NCBI RefSeq assembly: GCF_016765795.1
Contig: NZ_JAESVP010000005.1
Span: forward strand, 248,001-312,000
DNA: 64,000 bases
Direction of reading: 5' to 3'
From: Fuscibacter oryzae
GTDB taxonomy: Bacteria > Pseudomonadota > Alphaproteobacteria > Rhodobacterales > Rhodobacteraceae
The notes under the pieces: generated by a model
Told to the model about the DNA's origin: nothing
What the model saw: only the letters and a program-made list of their open reading frames with translations
Database searches by the model: none
Program-made: the position numbers and the translations under genes
Shown: in pieces, positions 16,103-24,602 of the stretch
Numbering within the stretch: position 1 is the first letter of the stretch
Layout: each line of letters starts with the position of its first letter

Positions 16103-17320
16103 ATGAAATTCCTGTCCCGTATCAGGCCCGCAAGGGCACCGGAAACCAAGGGCCTCGCTGATCCGACGCCGGATGTGCTTTCCATCTTTGGCATCGTTCC
16201 CGCCGCTGGCGGTGTCGCCATCACCGGACAGCAAGCCCTTCGCATCCCCGCTGTGAGCGCCGCCATCCGGCTGATCAGCGAAGCGGTTGCCTCTCTCGAT
16301 GTGATGGTGAAGGCCGTCGGTTCGGATGGGGTGGAAGCCGACGCGACCAATCACCCCGTGCTGCCCTTCCTGCGTGACCAGGCCAATGGCTGGACCTCGG
16401 GCTTCGAATTCATCCGTGATCTGGTGATCGACGCACTGACCGATGATCGTGGCGGTGTGGCTTGGGTGAACCGTGGCAGCGCGGGTGTGCTGGAGATCGT
16501 GCGCTACCGCTCTGGCATCATCACCGTGGACTATGATCAGGCGACCGGCGAACCGCGATACCAGATCAATAGCCGCCCCGTGGATGGGAAAGACATCATC
16601 CATCTGCGGCCGCCTTTCGGCAGATCGCCCCTGACCCTGGCGGCCGAGGCCATCGGCCTTGCCAACACCCTTGGCCAGCACGGCGCCAATCTCTTTGCCA
16701 AAGGGGCCAAGCCGGGCGGCGCGCTCAAGTTTGAAAAGGGCCTCGGGGAGGATGCGATCAAGCGCATCCGGGCAATCTGGGACAGCACGATGGTCGGCGC
16801 GGAAAACTCCGGCAAGACGATCATCTTGCCCGATGGCACGTCGTACGAGGCCATCGGTTTTTCATCCACCGATGCCCAGTTCATCGAGAACCGCAAGTTC
16901 CAGATCCTCGAAATCGCCCGCGCGTTCCGTGTGCCGCCCACCATGCTCTATGACCTCGAACGGGCCACATGGTCGAACGGCGAGCAGATGGGGATGGAGT
17001 TCCTCACCTACACGCTGGAGCCATGGCTGCGGGCGCTTGAGGGCGCGCTGCGTCGGGCGCTGTTCACCCCGGAAGAGGCCGCCGGCTTCGTCATCCGTTT
17101 TGATCGTGACGACCTGACCCGTGCCGATCTGGCCACCCGCGCGACGGTGATCAACAGCCTGATCTCGTCCCGCACCATCAACCCGAACGAGGGCCGGGCA
17201 TGGCTTGGCCTGACCCCGCGCGAAGGCGGCGACGAGTTCAGCAACCCGAACATCACCGAAAAACCGGCGGAACCCGCGAAGCCCGATCCGAAAGAAGGGA
17301 AGCCCGATGAACTTCAGTGA
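16103..17320 (+). CDS. Phage portal protein (HK97-type)
   Basis: The 405-residue protein matches the HK97 portal family. Features include QQALRIPAVSAAIRLISEAVASL near residues 41-63, the stem-region stretch ALKFEKGLGEDAIKRIRAIW near 209-228, and the conserved IENRKFQILEIARAFRVPP near 259-277. It forms the dodecameric ring at one capsid vertex through which DNA enters and leaves. It is the first structural gene of the element, which is unusual because the terminase genes lie about 5.3 kb downstream and not just upstream. Confidence 0.93.
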   Translation: MKFLSRIRPARAPETKGLADPTPDVLSIFGIVPAAGGVAITGQQALRIPAVSAAIRLISEAVASLDVMVKAVGSDGVEADATNHPVLPFLRDQANGWTSGFEFIRDLVIDALTDDRGGVAWVNRGSAGVLEIVRYRSGIITVDYDQATGEPRYQINSRPVDGKDIIHLRPPFGRSPLTLAAEAIGLANTLGQHGANLFAKGAKPGGALKFEKGLGEDAIKRIRAIWDSTMVGAENSGKTIILPDGTSYEAIGFSSTDAQFIENRKFQILEIARAFRVPPTMLYDLERATWSNGEQMGMEFLTYTLEPWLRALEGALRRALFTPEEAAGFVIRFDRDDLTRADLATRATVINSLISSRTINPNEGRAWLGLTPREGGDEFSNPNITEKPAEPAKPDPKEGKPDELQ

Positions 17321-17699
17321 CCTGCCCAACATCGCCGAAGATCAGGACAAAGGCCGCTGGCTGGATCTGATCGACCCCTATGAGGGCAATAAGACGGGCA
17401 TTCGCCTGCTGATCGCTGGCCCAGATGGGGACATCCAACGCCGCGCGCGGATCAAGATGGCAGATGATCTTGTCGATCTGGCCGACGATGAGGGCCGTAT
17501 TTCCGGCGAAAACCGCGAACTGGCCCGCCAGCGGATGCTGGCCCGCTGCGTGATCGGATGGGAAGTGGCGGAAGATGGCAAGCCCGTGCCGTTCACCTTC
17601 GACAACGTGCTGCGCCTCCTGAAGGCGGGCCGGTGGGTGATCGAGAAGGTTGACGATTTCGCAGGCAGCCGTCGCGCCTTTGCGAAAGGCGGTGCCTGA
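17307..17699 (+). CDS. Phage protein of unknown function between portal and protease-capsid
   Basis: This 130-residue protein overlaps the portal gene by 14 bp and its last base is shared with the next start codon, so it is translated with both. I do not recognise its family. It is acidic in the first half (NIAEDQDKGRWLDLIDPYEG) and has a helical C-terminal half with PVPFTFDNVLRLLKAGRWVIEKV. The sequence resembles small tail-assembly chaperone-like proteins in general composition only. Its position suggests a capsid assembly role. Confidence 0.8.
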   Translation: MNFSDLPNIAEDQDKGRWLDLIDPYEGNKTGIRLLIAGPDGDIQRRARIKMADDLVDLADDEGRISGENRELARQRMLARCVIGWEVAEDGKPVPFTFDNVLRLLKAGRWVIEKVDDFAGSRRAFAKGGA

Positions 17700-19222
17700 T
17701 GGATCGCCTCGAATTCAAAGCCACCCTGACGGTTGACGATGCCGGCGCCATCGAAGGCATTGCCTGGCCCTTCGGAAGCCCCGACCGCGTGGGCGACGTG
17801 ATCAACCGCGGGGCCTTCGTCAAGGCCGTTGCACCCCTGCCAATGCTGGCCAGCCATGACCAGGCCGATACCGTTGGCGTCTGGGATCAGATCGAGGAGA
17901 CGGCCGAAGGCCTCAAGGTCAAGGGCCGCCTCCTTGTCACCGAAGTCGCGCGGGCCGCAGAGGTTCGGGCGCTGATCAAGGCAGGCGCGATGCGCGGCCT
18001 CTCCATCGGCTTTCAGAGCCGCAAGTCGGCGCCCCGTGTGGGCGGCGGCAGGACCATCTCCGACCTCGAACTCTTGGAAATCAGCGTCGTCGCGGTGCCA
18101 GCGCACCCCGGCGCCCGCATCACATCCGCAAAGGAACTCGACATGACTGAACAGACCACGCCGGATCTTACGGCGATTGAAAAGAAACTCGCCGATCTGG
18201 GCGAGGATCTGAAGCCCGTCTCCGCACTGTCCAAGCGCATCGACCAGATCGAGGCAAAGCTGAACCGGCCCGAAACCGGCGGCGACAAGGCGAAGGAGCC
18301 GACCGAAGAGCGCAAGGCCTTTGGTTCCTATCTGCGCCTGGGCAACCAGATCAGTGAAGATGACCGCAAGGCCCTCAACGTCTCGGTGGACCCGCAAGGC
18401 GGCTATCTGGTGCCCCCGGAACTGTCGACGGAAATCATCCGCGACCTGATCGAGTTCAGCCCGGTTCGCTCGGTAGCCTCGGTGCGCGGCATTTCGGTGC
18501 CGAACGTGATCTATCCGACGCGCAGCGACACCACCAATGCCGTTTGGCATGGCGAGATGGCGACCCGCTCGGAAAGCACCATCACCTTCGGCCAGAAGGA
18601 AATGACCACGAAAGAACTTTCGACCTATGTGGAGATTTCCAACGTCCTGATGCAGGACGCCCCCGCCGCCGAAACCGAAGTGCGCCAGGCTCTCGCCGAC
18701 GATTTCGGCAAGAAGGAAGCGACCGGCTTTGTCTGGGGCGATGGCGTGCTGCAGCCCGAAGGCTTCATGGTCAACCCGGACATCGGCTATTACGCCAACG
18801 GTCATGCGACTGCTGTGCAGCCCGACGCGCTGGTGAAGATGCTCTATTCGATGCCCGCGATGTATCGCAACAAGGGCGTCTGGGCGTTGAACGGCACCAC
18901 CTTGGGCGTGCTGCGCACCCTGAAGGATGGCCAGAACAACTATATCTGGCAGCCCTCCTATCAGGCTGGCCAGCCTGAAACGATCCTGGGCCGCCCGGTC
19001 ATCGAGCTGGTCGATATGCCCAACGTCGCAGCGGATGCCTTCCCGATCCTCTACGGCGATTTCGAGGCTTATCGCATCCTCGACCGGCTCAGCATGTCCA
19101 CGCTGGTCGATCCCTACACCCGCGCAACCAACGGCATCACCCGCATTCACGCCACCCGGCGCGTGGGTGGCGGCGTGCTGCAGGCGGCGCGCTTCAAGAA
19201 GCTCAAGATGGCAACCTCGTAA
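17699..19222 (+). CDS. Fused prohead protease and HK97-fold major capsid protein
   Basis: The 507-residue protein joins two functions. Residues 1-145 are an HK97-type prohead protease with a plausible triad of His53 (LASHD), Ser102 (GLSIGF) and Glu127 (LELLEISVV). Residues 155-200 are a coiled-coil scaffolding-like delta region. Residues 205-507 are the major capsid protein, with NVSVDPQGGYLVPPELSTEI near its start. Met149 is preceded by AAGGAA at a good distance (ATG at 18143), so capsid protein might also be made alone. Self-cleavage after assembly would release mature capsid protein, as in HK97. Confidence 0.92.
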   Translation: MDRLEFKATLTVDDAGAIEGIAWPFGSPDRVGDVINRGAFVKAVAPLPMLASHDQADTVGVWDQIEETAEGLKVKGRLLVTEVARAAEVRALIKAGAMRGLSIGFQSRKSAPRVGGGRTISDLELLEISVVAVPAHPGARITSAKELDMTEQTTPDLTAIEKKLADLGEDLKPVSALSKRIDQIEAKLNRPETGGDKAKEPTEERKAFGSYLRLGNQISEDDRKALNVSVDPQGGYLVPPELSTEIIRDLIEFSPVRSVASVRGISVPNVIYPTRSDTTNAVWHGEMATRSESTITFGQKEMTTKELSTYVEISNVLMQDAPAAETEVRQALADDFGKKEATGFVWGDGVLQPEGFMVNPDIGYYANGHATAVQPDALVKMLYSMPAMYRNKGVWALNGTTLGVLRTLKDGQNNYIWQPSYQAGQPETILGRPVIELVDMPNVAADAFPILYGDFEAYRILDRLSMSTLVDPYTRATNGITRIHATRRVGGGVLQAARFKKLKMATS

Positions 19223-19235
19223 GGAGAAACCGGCC

Positions 19236-19619
19236 ATGCGTGACAACTATTCCAACCTCGCCGCCCGCCTGGCACTGGCTCCGGCCGTGCAGGCCGCCGC
19301 CATCCAGGGCCCGGCCATCGACCTCCTGAACGTCAACCGCGCCGCCTTCGTGATCAACACGGGCGCAATCGTGGGTGCTGGTGATTTCGGCGCAACCTTG
19401 CAGGAAAGCACGGACGGCTCGACCGGCTGGGCGGACGTTGCGGCGGCATCGCTGAAGACCAACGCCCCTGCAACGCTGGCGGCCAACGCCTCGTACAAGA
19501 TCGGCTATTTTGGCTACAAGCGCTACGTCCGCCTCTCCCTGACCAAGGCGGGCGGCACCTCGTTGGCCGCGGGCGCAAGCGTCGTGCTGGAAGGCACGGC
19601 CTCGAAGCCGGTGGCCTGA
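19236..19619 (+). CDS. Phage structural protein of unknown role, downstream of capsid
   Basis: This 127-residue protein has a clear AAGGAG site upstream of its ATG. Its sequence, rich in Ala, Gly and Thr, contains DFGATLQESTDGSTGWADV and YVRLSLTKAGGTSLAAGASVVLEG. That looks like a beta-rich structural fold such as a capsid decoration or head-fibre protein. Proteins of this kind often lie directly after the major capsid gene. The role is inferred from position. Confidence 0.75.
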   Translation: MRDNYSNLAARLALAPAVQAAAIQGPAIDLLNVNRAAFVINTGAIVGAGDFGATLQESTDGSTGWADVAAASLKTNAPATLAANASYKIGYFGYKRYVRLSLTKAGGTSLAAGASVVLEGTASKPVA

Positions 19620-19621
19620 CA

Positions 19622-19972
19622 ATGCCGATCCGCGCGCCTCGGATTTGTGGATGTGGCAAGGCGGTGCCCCCCGGTGGGCGCTGCCCTTGCCGCGCCACGG
19701 CCGATGCCGAGCGCAAGGCACGGTTCGACAAGACCCGTCCTTCTGCCCGCGCCCGTGGCTATGATTCCGACTGGAAAAGCGCGCGGATCGACTTCCTGAA
19801 AGCCCATCCACTGTGCCGCTGCGGCGCGCCCGCGACGGTGGTGGACCACATCAAGCCCCACAAGGGCGACAATGCGATCTTCTGGGATCGGACGAACTGG
19901 CAGGCGCTCTGTCGCCACCACCACAACAGCACCAAACAGCGCCTTGAGCGGCGCGCAACTCAAGGAGCTTAA
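19622..19972 (+). CDS. HNH endonuclease
   Basis: The 116-residue protein has an HNH ββα-metal nuclease domain. VVDHIKPHKGD near residues 72-82 supplies the catalytic His, NWQALCRHHHNSTK near 91-104 supplies the Asn and last His, and two Cys pairs could bind zinc. Phage HNH proteins often help terminase cut at cos sites, which would fit this packaging set, although here the gene lies far from the terminase. It begins 3 bp after the previous stop codon. Confidence 0.88.
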   Translation: MPIRAPRICGCGKAVPPGGRCPCRATADAERKARFDKTRPSARARGYDSDWKSARIDFLKAHPLCRCGAPATVVDHIKPHKGDNAIFWDRTNWQALCRHHHNSTKQRLERRATQGA

Positions 19973-19975
19973 AAA

Positions 19976-20701
19976 ATGCTATTCGCTTCGAATGGCTGCA
20001 CCATCGAAATCGGCAGCACCATCACGCTGGCTGGCGTGGATCTTACCGAAGCCTCGTTCTCTGGCCAGACCTGGACCAACATCGCCCAGGTCGAAAACCT
20101 GGGCAGCTTCGGGGATACCGCGTCGGAAATCACCTTCGACAGCCTGTCGGGCAACCGGACCTTGCGCCTCAAGGGCACCCGCAATGCCGGTTCCCTCGAT
20201 CTGGTCTGCGGGATCGATGCGGTTGACGCCGGTCAGATTGCGGCCGTTGCCGCTGAGCGCACGGTCTATGACTATGCCTTCCGCGTGACCTTTACCGATC
20301 CGCCGCCGGTCAAGACCTCGGCCGTGACCATCACCATCGCCGCGCCCGGCGTCGTATCGTGGAACGCCCATGGTCTGGTTGCTGGCACACCCGTCGTGTT
20401 CTCCACCACCGGAGCGCTGCCCACCGGCCTGACCGCTGGCACGACCTATTATGTCTCTGCCACGGGCCTGACCACGAACAGCTTCTCTGTGTCTGCGACC
20501 TCGGGCGGTGCGGCCATCACCACCTCGGGCACCCAGAGCGGCACGCATACCGCGACCACGGCACCCGTCGCGTCTCGTCGCCTCTTCGCTGCCAAGGTTG
20601 CATCGGTCGAAGAAACCATCGACGCGGCGAACAACGTGGCGAAGAACAAGATCTCGCTCTGGATCAACAGCAATGTGGTCCGCGTGGCACCGCTCGGGTG
20701 A
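19976..20701 (+). CDS. Tail tube protein with inserted Ig-like domain
   Basis: The 241-residue protein has a tail-tube-like beta fold split by an extra module near residues 118-200. That module, rich in Gly/Thr with AGTTYYVSATGLTTNSFSVS, is a short domain common in phage surface proteins. Outside it, residues 1-115 and 205-241 resemble the next protein. The C-terminal SVEETIDAANNVAKNKISLW matches IEAMDSANSVVKGMATIG of that neighbour. A strong AAGGAG precedes the ATG. It should form the inner tube of a siphovirus-type tail or a neck component. Confidence 0.78.
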   Translation: MLFASNGCTIEIGSTITLAGVDLTEASFSGQTWTNIAQVENLGSFGDTASEITFDSLSGNRTLRLKGTRNAGSLDLVCGIDAVDAGQIAAVAAERTVYDYAFRVTFTDPPPVKTSAVTITIAAPGVVSWNAHGLVAGTPVVFSTTGALPTGLTAGTTYYVSATGLTTNSFSVSATSGGAAITTSGTQSGTHTATTAPVASRRLFAAKVASVEETIDAANNVAKNKISLWINSNVVRVAPLG

Positions 20702-20707
20702 TCGCGG

Positions 20708-21169
20708 ATGCTTTGGGCCGCGTCTGGCAGTCGTTTCTTCATCGGCGGGACAGCCTCCTTGCAGCTGTCCTGGCCATCTGGTGCAGGGCCAACCTATGCC
20801 GGGTCTTGGACCGAGATTTCTGACCTAGAGGCTCTTGGCCAGATTGGCATCCAGTGGGGCACGACGGAAGTAAGCCCGCCCGAAGATGGATCGGAAGAGG
20901 ATCAAACGGTCACCATCAAGACCAGCCGCGCCGCCCAAAGCATGCAGATCGTCTTCGGCCTCAATGGATCTGACGACGGCCAGGTGGCCCTGTGGGCGGC
21001 CGCCAAGGCCAACGCCGATTACTATTTCTGCCTCGTTCTTTCGGACGGCCGGACGAGGATTTGGACCGGGCCCGTCACCTCCTGCATCGAGGCGATGGAT
21101 TCGGCAAACAGCGTGGTCAAGGGCATGGCCACCATCGGCATCAACAGCCCCATCACGCGGTCGGCGTGA
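20708..21169 (+). CDS. Second tail tube-like protein, paralog without the inserted domain
   Basis: This 153-residue protein shares the core pattern of its upstream neighbour. Examples are TWTNIAQVENLG versus SWTEISDLEALG, followed by a matching middle segment and a DSANSVVKG-like C-terminus, but it has no Ig-like insert. The pair probably arose by tandem duplication. One may be the tube and the other a tail terminator or tube variant. It is followed 19 bp later by the connector gene. Confidence 0.75.
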   Translation: MLWAASGSRFFIGGTASLQLSWPSGAGPTYAGSWTEISDLEALGQIGIQWGTTEVSPPEDGSEEDQTVTIKTSRAAQSMQIVFGLNGSDDGQVALWAAAKANADYYFCLVLSDGRTRIWTGPVTSCIEAMDSANSVVKGMATIGINSPITRSA

Positions 21170-21188
21170 CGGGCAGGAAGGATAGGAC

Positions 21189-21500
21189 ATGACGATTGTG
21201 ACGCCCGACGACCTTAGCACGCAGCTGAACTTGCCAGAGGAAATCAAGGCAATCGACTTTGACCTTCTCGCCCGAAAGGTTGCGGCAGCTCAGGCATATC
21301 TTGAAAGCATTTTGGGCTACAAGGTCGAGGATCGCTTCGGCGGCGTTGATCAAGATCCGGTTCCGCCGCCCCTGAAAGAGGCGACCTGCCAGCTTGCCGC
21401 CCATTGGTACGAGAACCGCGAAGCCGCCGGGGAGGGCGCGAAAGTCATCCCTTTCGGGGTAAGCGAGATCGTTGACGCCTATCGGGACTGGAGTTTCTGA
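21189..21500 (+). CDS. Head-tail connector protein, gp6-like
   Basis: The 103-residue helical protein fits the HK97 gp6-like connector family. It starts with VTPDDLSTQLNLPEE, has LLARKVAAAQAYLESILGYKVED, and ends PPLKEATCQLAAHWYENREA...VDAYRDWSF, the usual pattern of this family. It forms the ring beneath the portal. The last base overlaps the next start codon. Confidence 0.85.
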   Translation: MTIVTPDDLSTQLNLPEEIKAIDFDLLARKVAAAQAYLESILGYKVEDRFGGVDQDPVPPPLKEATCQLAAHWYENREAAGEGAKVIPFGVSEIVDAYRDWSF

Positions 21501-21910
21501 TGGCGGATGACGGCGGTCTCGCAAAGTTCCAGCGTCGGATGCAGGCCATCCCGGAAGCAGCGCGCGAGGCCGTGAAGCCCGCGCTGCTGAAGGCTGCGGA
21601 CATCACGGCCGGTGTGCAGCGCAGCCTTGCGCCCGTGGATAGCGGCGACATGGCGGCCAGCATCGCGGTCACCGGGCCGGGGCAATCCACGCCCGCCTAT
21701 TCTCAGCCGGGTGGATCGATGATCGTGCCCGAAAACGCGGCGGCCATCACCGTGGGCAATACAGATGTGCGCTATGCCCATCTGGTCGAACACGGCACCG
21801 AAGACACCCCGGCGCAAGCATTCTTCTGGCCGGGTTTCCGCCTGACCCGCAAACGCGCCGCCGGGGTGATCAAGCGCGCCATCGGCAAAGCGATCAGGGA
21901 GGCACGATGA
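21500..21910 (+). CDS. HK97 gp10-like tail completion/neck protein
   Basis: The 136-residue protein begins with a helical segment (LAKFQRRMQAIPEAAREAVKPALLKAAD). Then comes the family pattern LAPVDSGDMAASIAV, YAHLVEHGTEDTPAQAFFWPGFR and a helical end. This matches HK97 gp10/minor tail proteins at the neck. Start and stop codons overlap its neighbours by 1-4 bp. Confidence 0.85.
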   Translation: MADDGGLAKFQRRMQAIPEAAREAVKPALLKAADITAGVQRSLAPVDSGDMAASIAVTGPGQSTPAYSQPGGSMIVPENAAAITVGNTDVRYAHLVEHGTEDTPAQAFFWPGFRLTRKRAAGVIKRAIGKAIREAR

Positions 21911-22323
21911 GCGCCGACCTCGAACTCCAAAAGGCCATCCGCGCGCGCCTTGTGGGCAGCCCCGCGGTCATCGCGCTGGTGCCCGCGGCGAACATCCTTG
22001 ATCGCCACGAGCGACCGGCCCCGGTGCCCTCCATCGTCATGGGGGAAACTCAGGCTCTGGACGAAGGCGTTATCGACCGGCGCGCCCGTGTGCGCATCTA
22101 TCACGACCTGCATATCTGGGTGCGCGAACCATCGACCGAAGGCGCCAAGGCCATTGCCGGGGCGGTTCAGGCCGCAATCAGGTCGGCCCCCTTCTCCTTG
22201 GGCGGGGGCTATCACTGCCCTCTGGCCCGCATTTCGCAGGTTCGGACCTTGCGCGATTCGAATGGCGCGACATCGCATTGCGTCGTGACGGTCGATGCCC
22301 TGGTCGTGGAGGTCGCGCCGTGA
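21907..22323 (+). CDS. DUF3168-type tail terminator/completion protein
   Basis: The 138-residue protein fits the DUF3168 family of tail terminator proteins. It starts DLELQKAIRARLVGSPAVIALV, has PVPSIVMGET and RARVRIYHDLHIWVREPSTEGAKAIAGAVQAAI, and ends in beta strands. Such proteins cap the tail tube and join it to the head. It overlaps both neighbouring genes. Confidence 0.85.
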   Translation: MSADLELQKAIRARLVGSPAVIALVPAANILDRHERPAPVPSIVMGETQALDEGVIDRRARVRIYHDLHIWVREPSTEGAKAIAGAVQAAIRSAPFSLGGGYHCPLARISQVRTLRDSNGATSHCVVTVDALVVEVAP

Positions 22324-22643
22324 AATCTGGAAAGCTGCGCCATGTCATCAACGTCCAGCGGGCCGTCGTGACCACGAACGAAACTGGCACGCCGATCACG
22401 AACTGGATCACCGGCTTCCCCTTGCGGGCCGAACTGCTGGACCGTTCAGCGACGGAGACCAATACGGATGGCGGTGCGGAGGATCGGGAAACCATGACCT
22501 TCCGCACCCGCTTCGTTGCCGGTGTGAGCAATGCCAATCGGCTGCAGTTTCGCGGGGCGGATTTCAACATCAAGCGCGTGCGCGTCATCGGCAATGATCA
22601 AGGCCTCGAAATCGAGTGCCTGCAGATCGGCGGTGTCGAATGA
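22320..22643 (+). CDS. Phage head closure protein
   Basis: This 107-residue protein starts at a GTG that overlaps the previous stop codon. SGKLRHVINVQRAVVTTNETGTPITNW and a C-terminal part with VSNANRLQFRGADFNIKRVRVI match the head-closure (head-tail adaptor) family. It seals the connector before tail joining. Confidence 0.85.
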   Translation: MKSGKLRHVINVQRAVVTTNETGTPITNWITGFPLRAELLDRSATETNTDGGAEDRETMTFRTRFVAGVSNANRLQFRGADFNIKRVRVIGNDQGLEIECLQIGGVE

Positions 22644-23023
22644 AGGGCACCAAGCCCCAGATGAAGCAAGATGCGGCGGCAGTGGATATTCTGCCCGCGC
22701 CCGCATGGCTGGCGGCGGATGCGCAGAACGAATGGGATCGCGTCATGCCGGTCCTGTCGGAACGCCGCATCCTGACCGTCGCCGATCTGGGCATCCTGGA
22801 GAATTACTGCATCTGCATCGGCCGAGTGCGGGCCACCGAGGCAACGATCCAGACCGAGACCGATAGCGGGTCTCTCCTGAAGCTGATCCGGGTGCAGGAC
22901 AAGGCCATGGCCTCGGCCCGGCAGCACGCGGCGGAACTCGGCCTGACCCCGGTTTCCCGGTCCCGTCCTGCCATGCGTGAAGAGGACACGGAGGACGGCG
23001 ATGACCCGCTCGACGTATCCTGA
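22640..23023 (+). CDS. Terminase small subunit, P27 family
   Basis: The 127-residue protein resembles P27-type small terminases. It has PAPAWLAADAQNEWDRVMPVL near residues 19-39 and a helical stretch ending SLLKLIRVQDKAMASARQHAAELGLTP. It recognises the packaging site and delivers DNA to the large subunit. Its ATG overlaps the head-closure stop codon, so it is part of the structural operon. Placement after the connectors is atypical. Confidence 0.85.
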   Translation: MKGTKPQMKQDAAAVDILPAPAWLAADAQNEWDRVMPVLSERRILTVADLGILENYCICIGRVRATEATIQTETDSGSLLKLIRVQDKAMASARQHAAELGLTPVSRSRPAMREEDTEDGDDPLDVS

Positions 23024-24602
23024 CTGGATCTATGATGGCTCGGAAATCCCTGACCCTCTGGGCTTCGGCGAGAGGGCGGTGCGCTTTCTGAAGATGCTGC
23101 GCCACCCCAAAAGCGGGAAGGCTTTCCAGCTTGACCCGTGGCAAGAGCGGATCGTGCGGCGCATCTATGGCCCGCGCCACGAAGATGGGCGGCGGATCGT
23201 CAAGACGGTGGTGATCCTCGTGCCCCGCGGCAATCGCAAGACCAGCCTTTCGGCGGCGCTGGAAGCCTTGCATGTGGTCGGGCCGGAACGGGAAGCGCGC
23301 GGCGAGGTGATCACCGCCGCATCGGACCGCAAGCAGTCTCGCATCGCCTATGAAGAGCTGCGCGGACTGTTGCAGGCGCATCCGAAGATCGCGCCGAACA
23401 TCCGCGCCCTCGATTACCGCAATCGCATCGTCTATCCCAAGATCGGCAGCTTCTGCGAAGCGATCAGCTCGGACGCGGGCACCCAGCACGGGCGCACCCC
23501 GGTTTTCGTGCTGGCCGACGAACTGCACGCCTGGAAGAAGCGGGAACTCTGGGACGTTCTGCGCTCTGGCCTTGTGAAGACGCCGGGCAGCCTGCTTGTC
23601 ATCGCCACCACCGCTGGCCGCGGGCAGGAGAACATCGCCTGGGACATCGTGAATGATGCCCGGCGCGTGGCGCGTGGTGAGGTGGATGACCCTTCCATCC
23701 TGCCCGTCCTTTTCGAGGCCGAGCGGGATTGCGACTGGCAGGATGAGGCGGTCTGGTTCCGCGTGAATCCTGGCCTGCGCCATGGCTATCCAGACATCGA
23801 AGGCCTGCGCCAGCTGGCCAAAGAGGGGTCACGCCGCGTTGGCGACCGCGAAGCCTTCCGGCAGCTGAACCTCAATATCTGGCTGGATCACGCGACCGAT
23901 CCTTTCGTGGACATGGACGTTTACGATGAGGGCGGCGGCGAGGTTGATCTCGAAGACCTTGAGGCCCGGCAAGAGCCTTGCTGGCTGGCCGTGGACCTGT
24001 CCAGCAACTCCGACCTCACCGCCGTTGTCGCCTGCTGGCGCGATGGCCCGGACGGGTTTCAGGTGCATCCTTGGTACTTCTGCCCGGAGGACAACCTGCG
24101 CCGCCGGGAAGACGAGGCGCAGGTGCCCTATACGGTATGGGCCGAAGAGGGACAGGTCACAGCCACGCCCGGCGGCGTGGTGGATTTCCGGGTGGTGGAG
24201 GCCACGATCCGCGAACTCTGTGCCCGGTTCAATGTGCGTGAGGTCGCCTTCGACCCCCATCTTGCCCGGAACATGCTGAACAACCTCCTCGAGGATGGTT
24301 TCCCGGCGGTGGAGATGCGGCAGGGCTGGGTGACGATGGCACCGGCCGTCAAGGAGCTTGAGCGGGCGATCATCGGCAAGCGGTTCCGCCATGGCGGGCA
24401 CCCGGTCCTGCGCTGGAACTTCGCCAACATCGAAGTGCGCACTGATCCCTCGGGCAACCGCACGTTCCACAAGGGCAAGAGCCGCGACAAGATCGACGGC
24501 GCCCAAGCGGCGGCGATGGCCGTGGCCCGCTGTGCAGCAGATGAGGGCGGATACGTCCTGATGAATTCCGACTGGTTCACCGATGATATGATGGTGCTTT
24601 GA
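23001..24602 (+). CDS. Terminase large subunit
   Basis: The 533-residue packaging motor has a Walker A-like PRGNRKTS near residues 75-82 and a Walker B VFVLADELHAW near 168-178. A C-terminal RNase H-like nuclease follows, with acidic residues in CWLAVDLSSNSDLTAVV near 327, VAFDPHLA near 417 and DKIDGAQAA near 497. It pumps DNA into the prohead and cuts it. I chose the ATG at 23001 because GGAGG precedes it at the right distance. The gene overlaps the small subunit by 23 bp. Confidence 0.93.
   Translation: MTRSTYPDWIYDGSEIPDPLGFGERAVRFLKMLRHPKSGKAFQLDPWQERIVRRIYGPRHEDGRRIVKTVVILVPRGNRKTSLSAALEALHVVGPEREARGEVITAASDRKQSRIAYEELRGLLQAHPKIAPNIRALDYRNRIVYPKIGSFCEAISSDAGTQHGRTPVFVLADELHAWKKRELWDVLRSGLVKTPGSLLVIATTAGRGQENIAWDIVNDARRVARGEVDDPSILPVLFEAERDCDWQDEAVWFRVNPGLRHGYPDIEGLRQLAKEGSRRVGDREAFRQLNLNIWLDHATDPFVDMDVYDEGGGEVDLEDLEARQEPCWLAVDLSSNSDLTAVVACWRDGPDGFQVHPWYFCPEDNLRRREDEAQVPYTVWAEEGQVTATPGGVVDFRVVEATIRELCARFNVREVAFDPHLARNMLNNLLEDGFPAVEMRQGWVTMAPAVKELERAIIGKRFRHGGHPVLRWNFANIEVRTDPSGNRTFHKGKSRDKIDGAQAAAMAVARCAADEGGYVLMNSDWFTDDMMVL

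Noticed and set aside
17378-19246. Long minus-strand open frame opposite the protease-capsid gene
   Set aside because: It mirrors the codon bias of the capsid gene and its translation has no recognisable domain.
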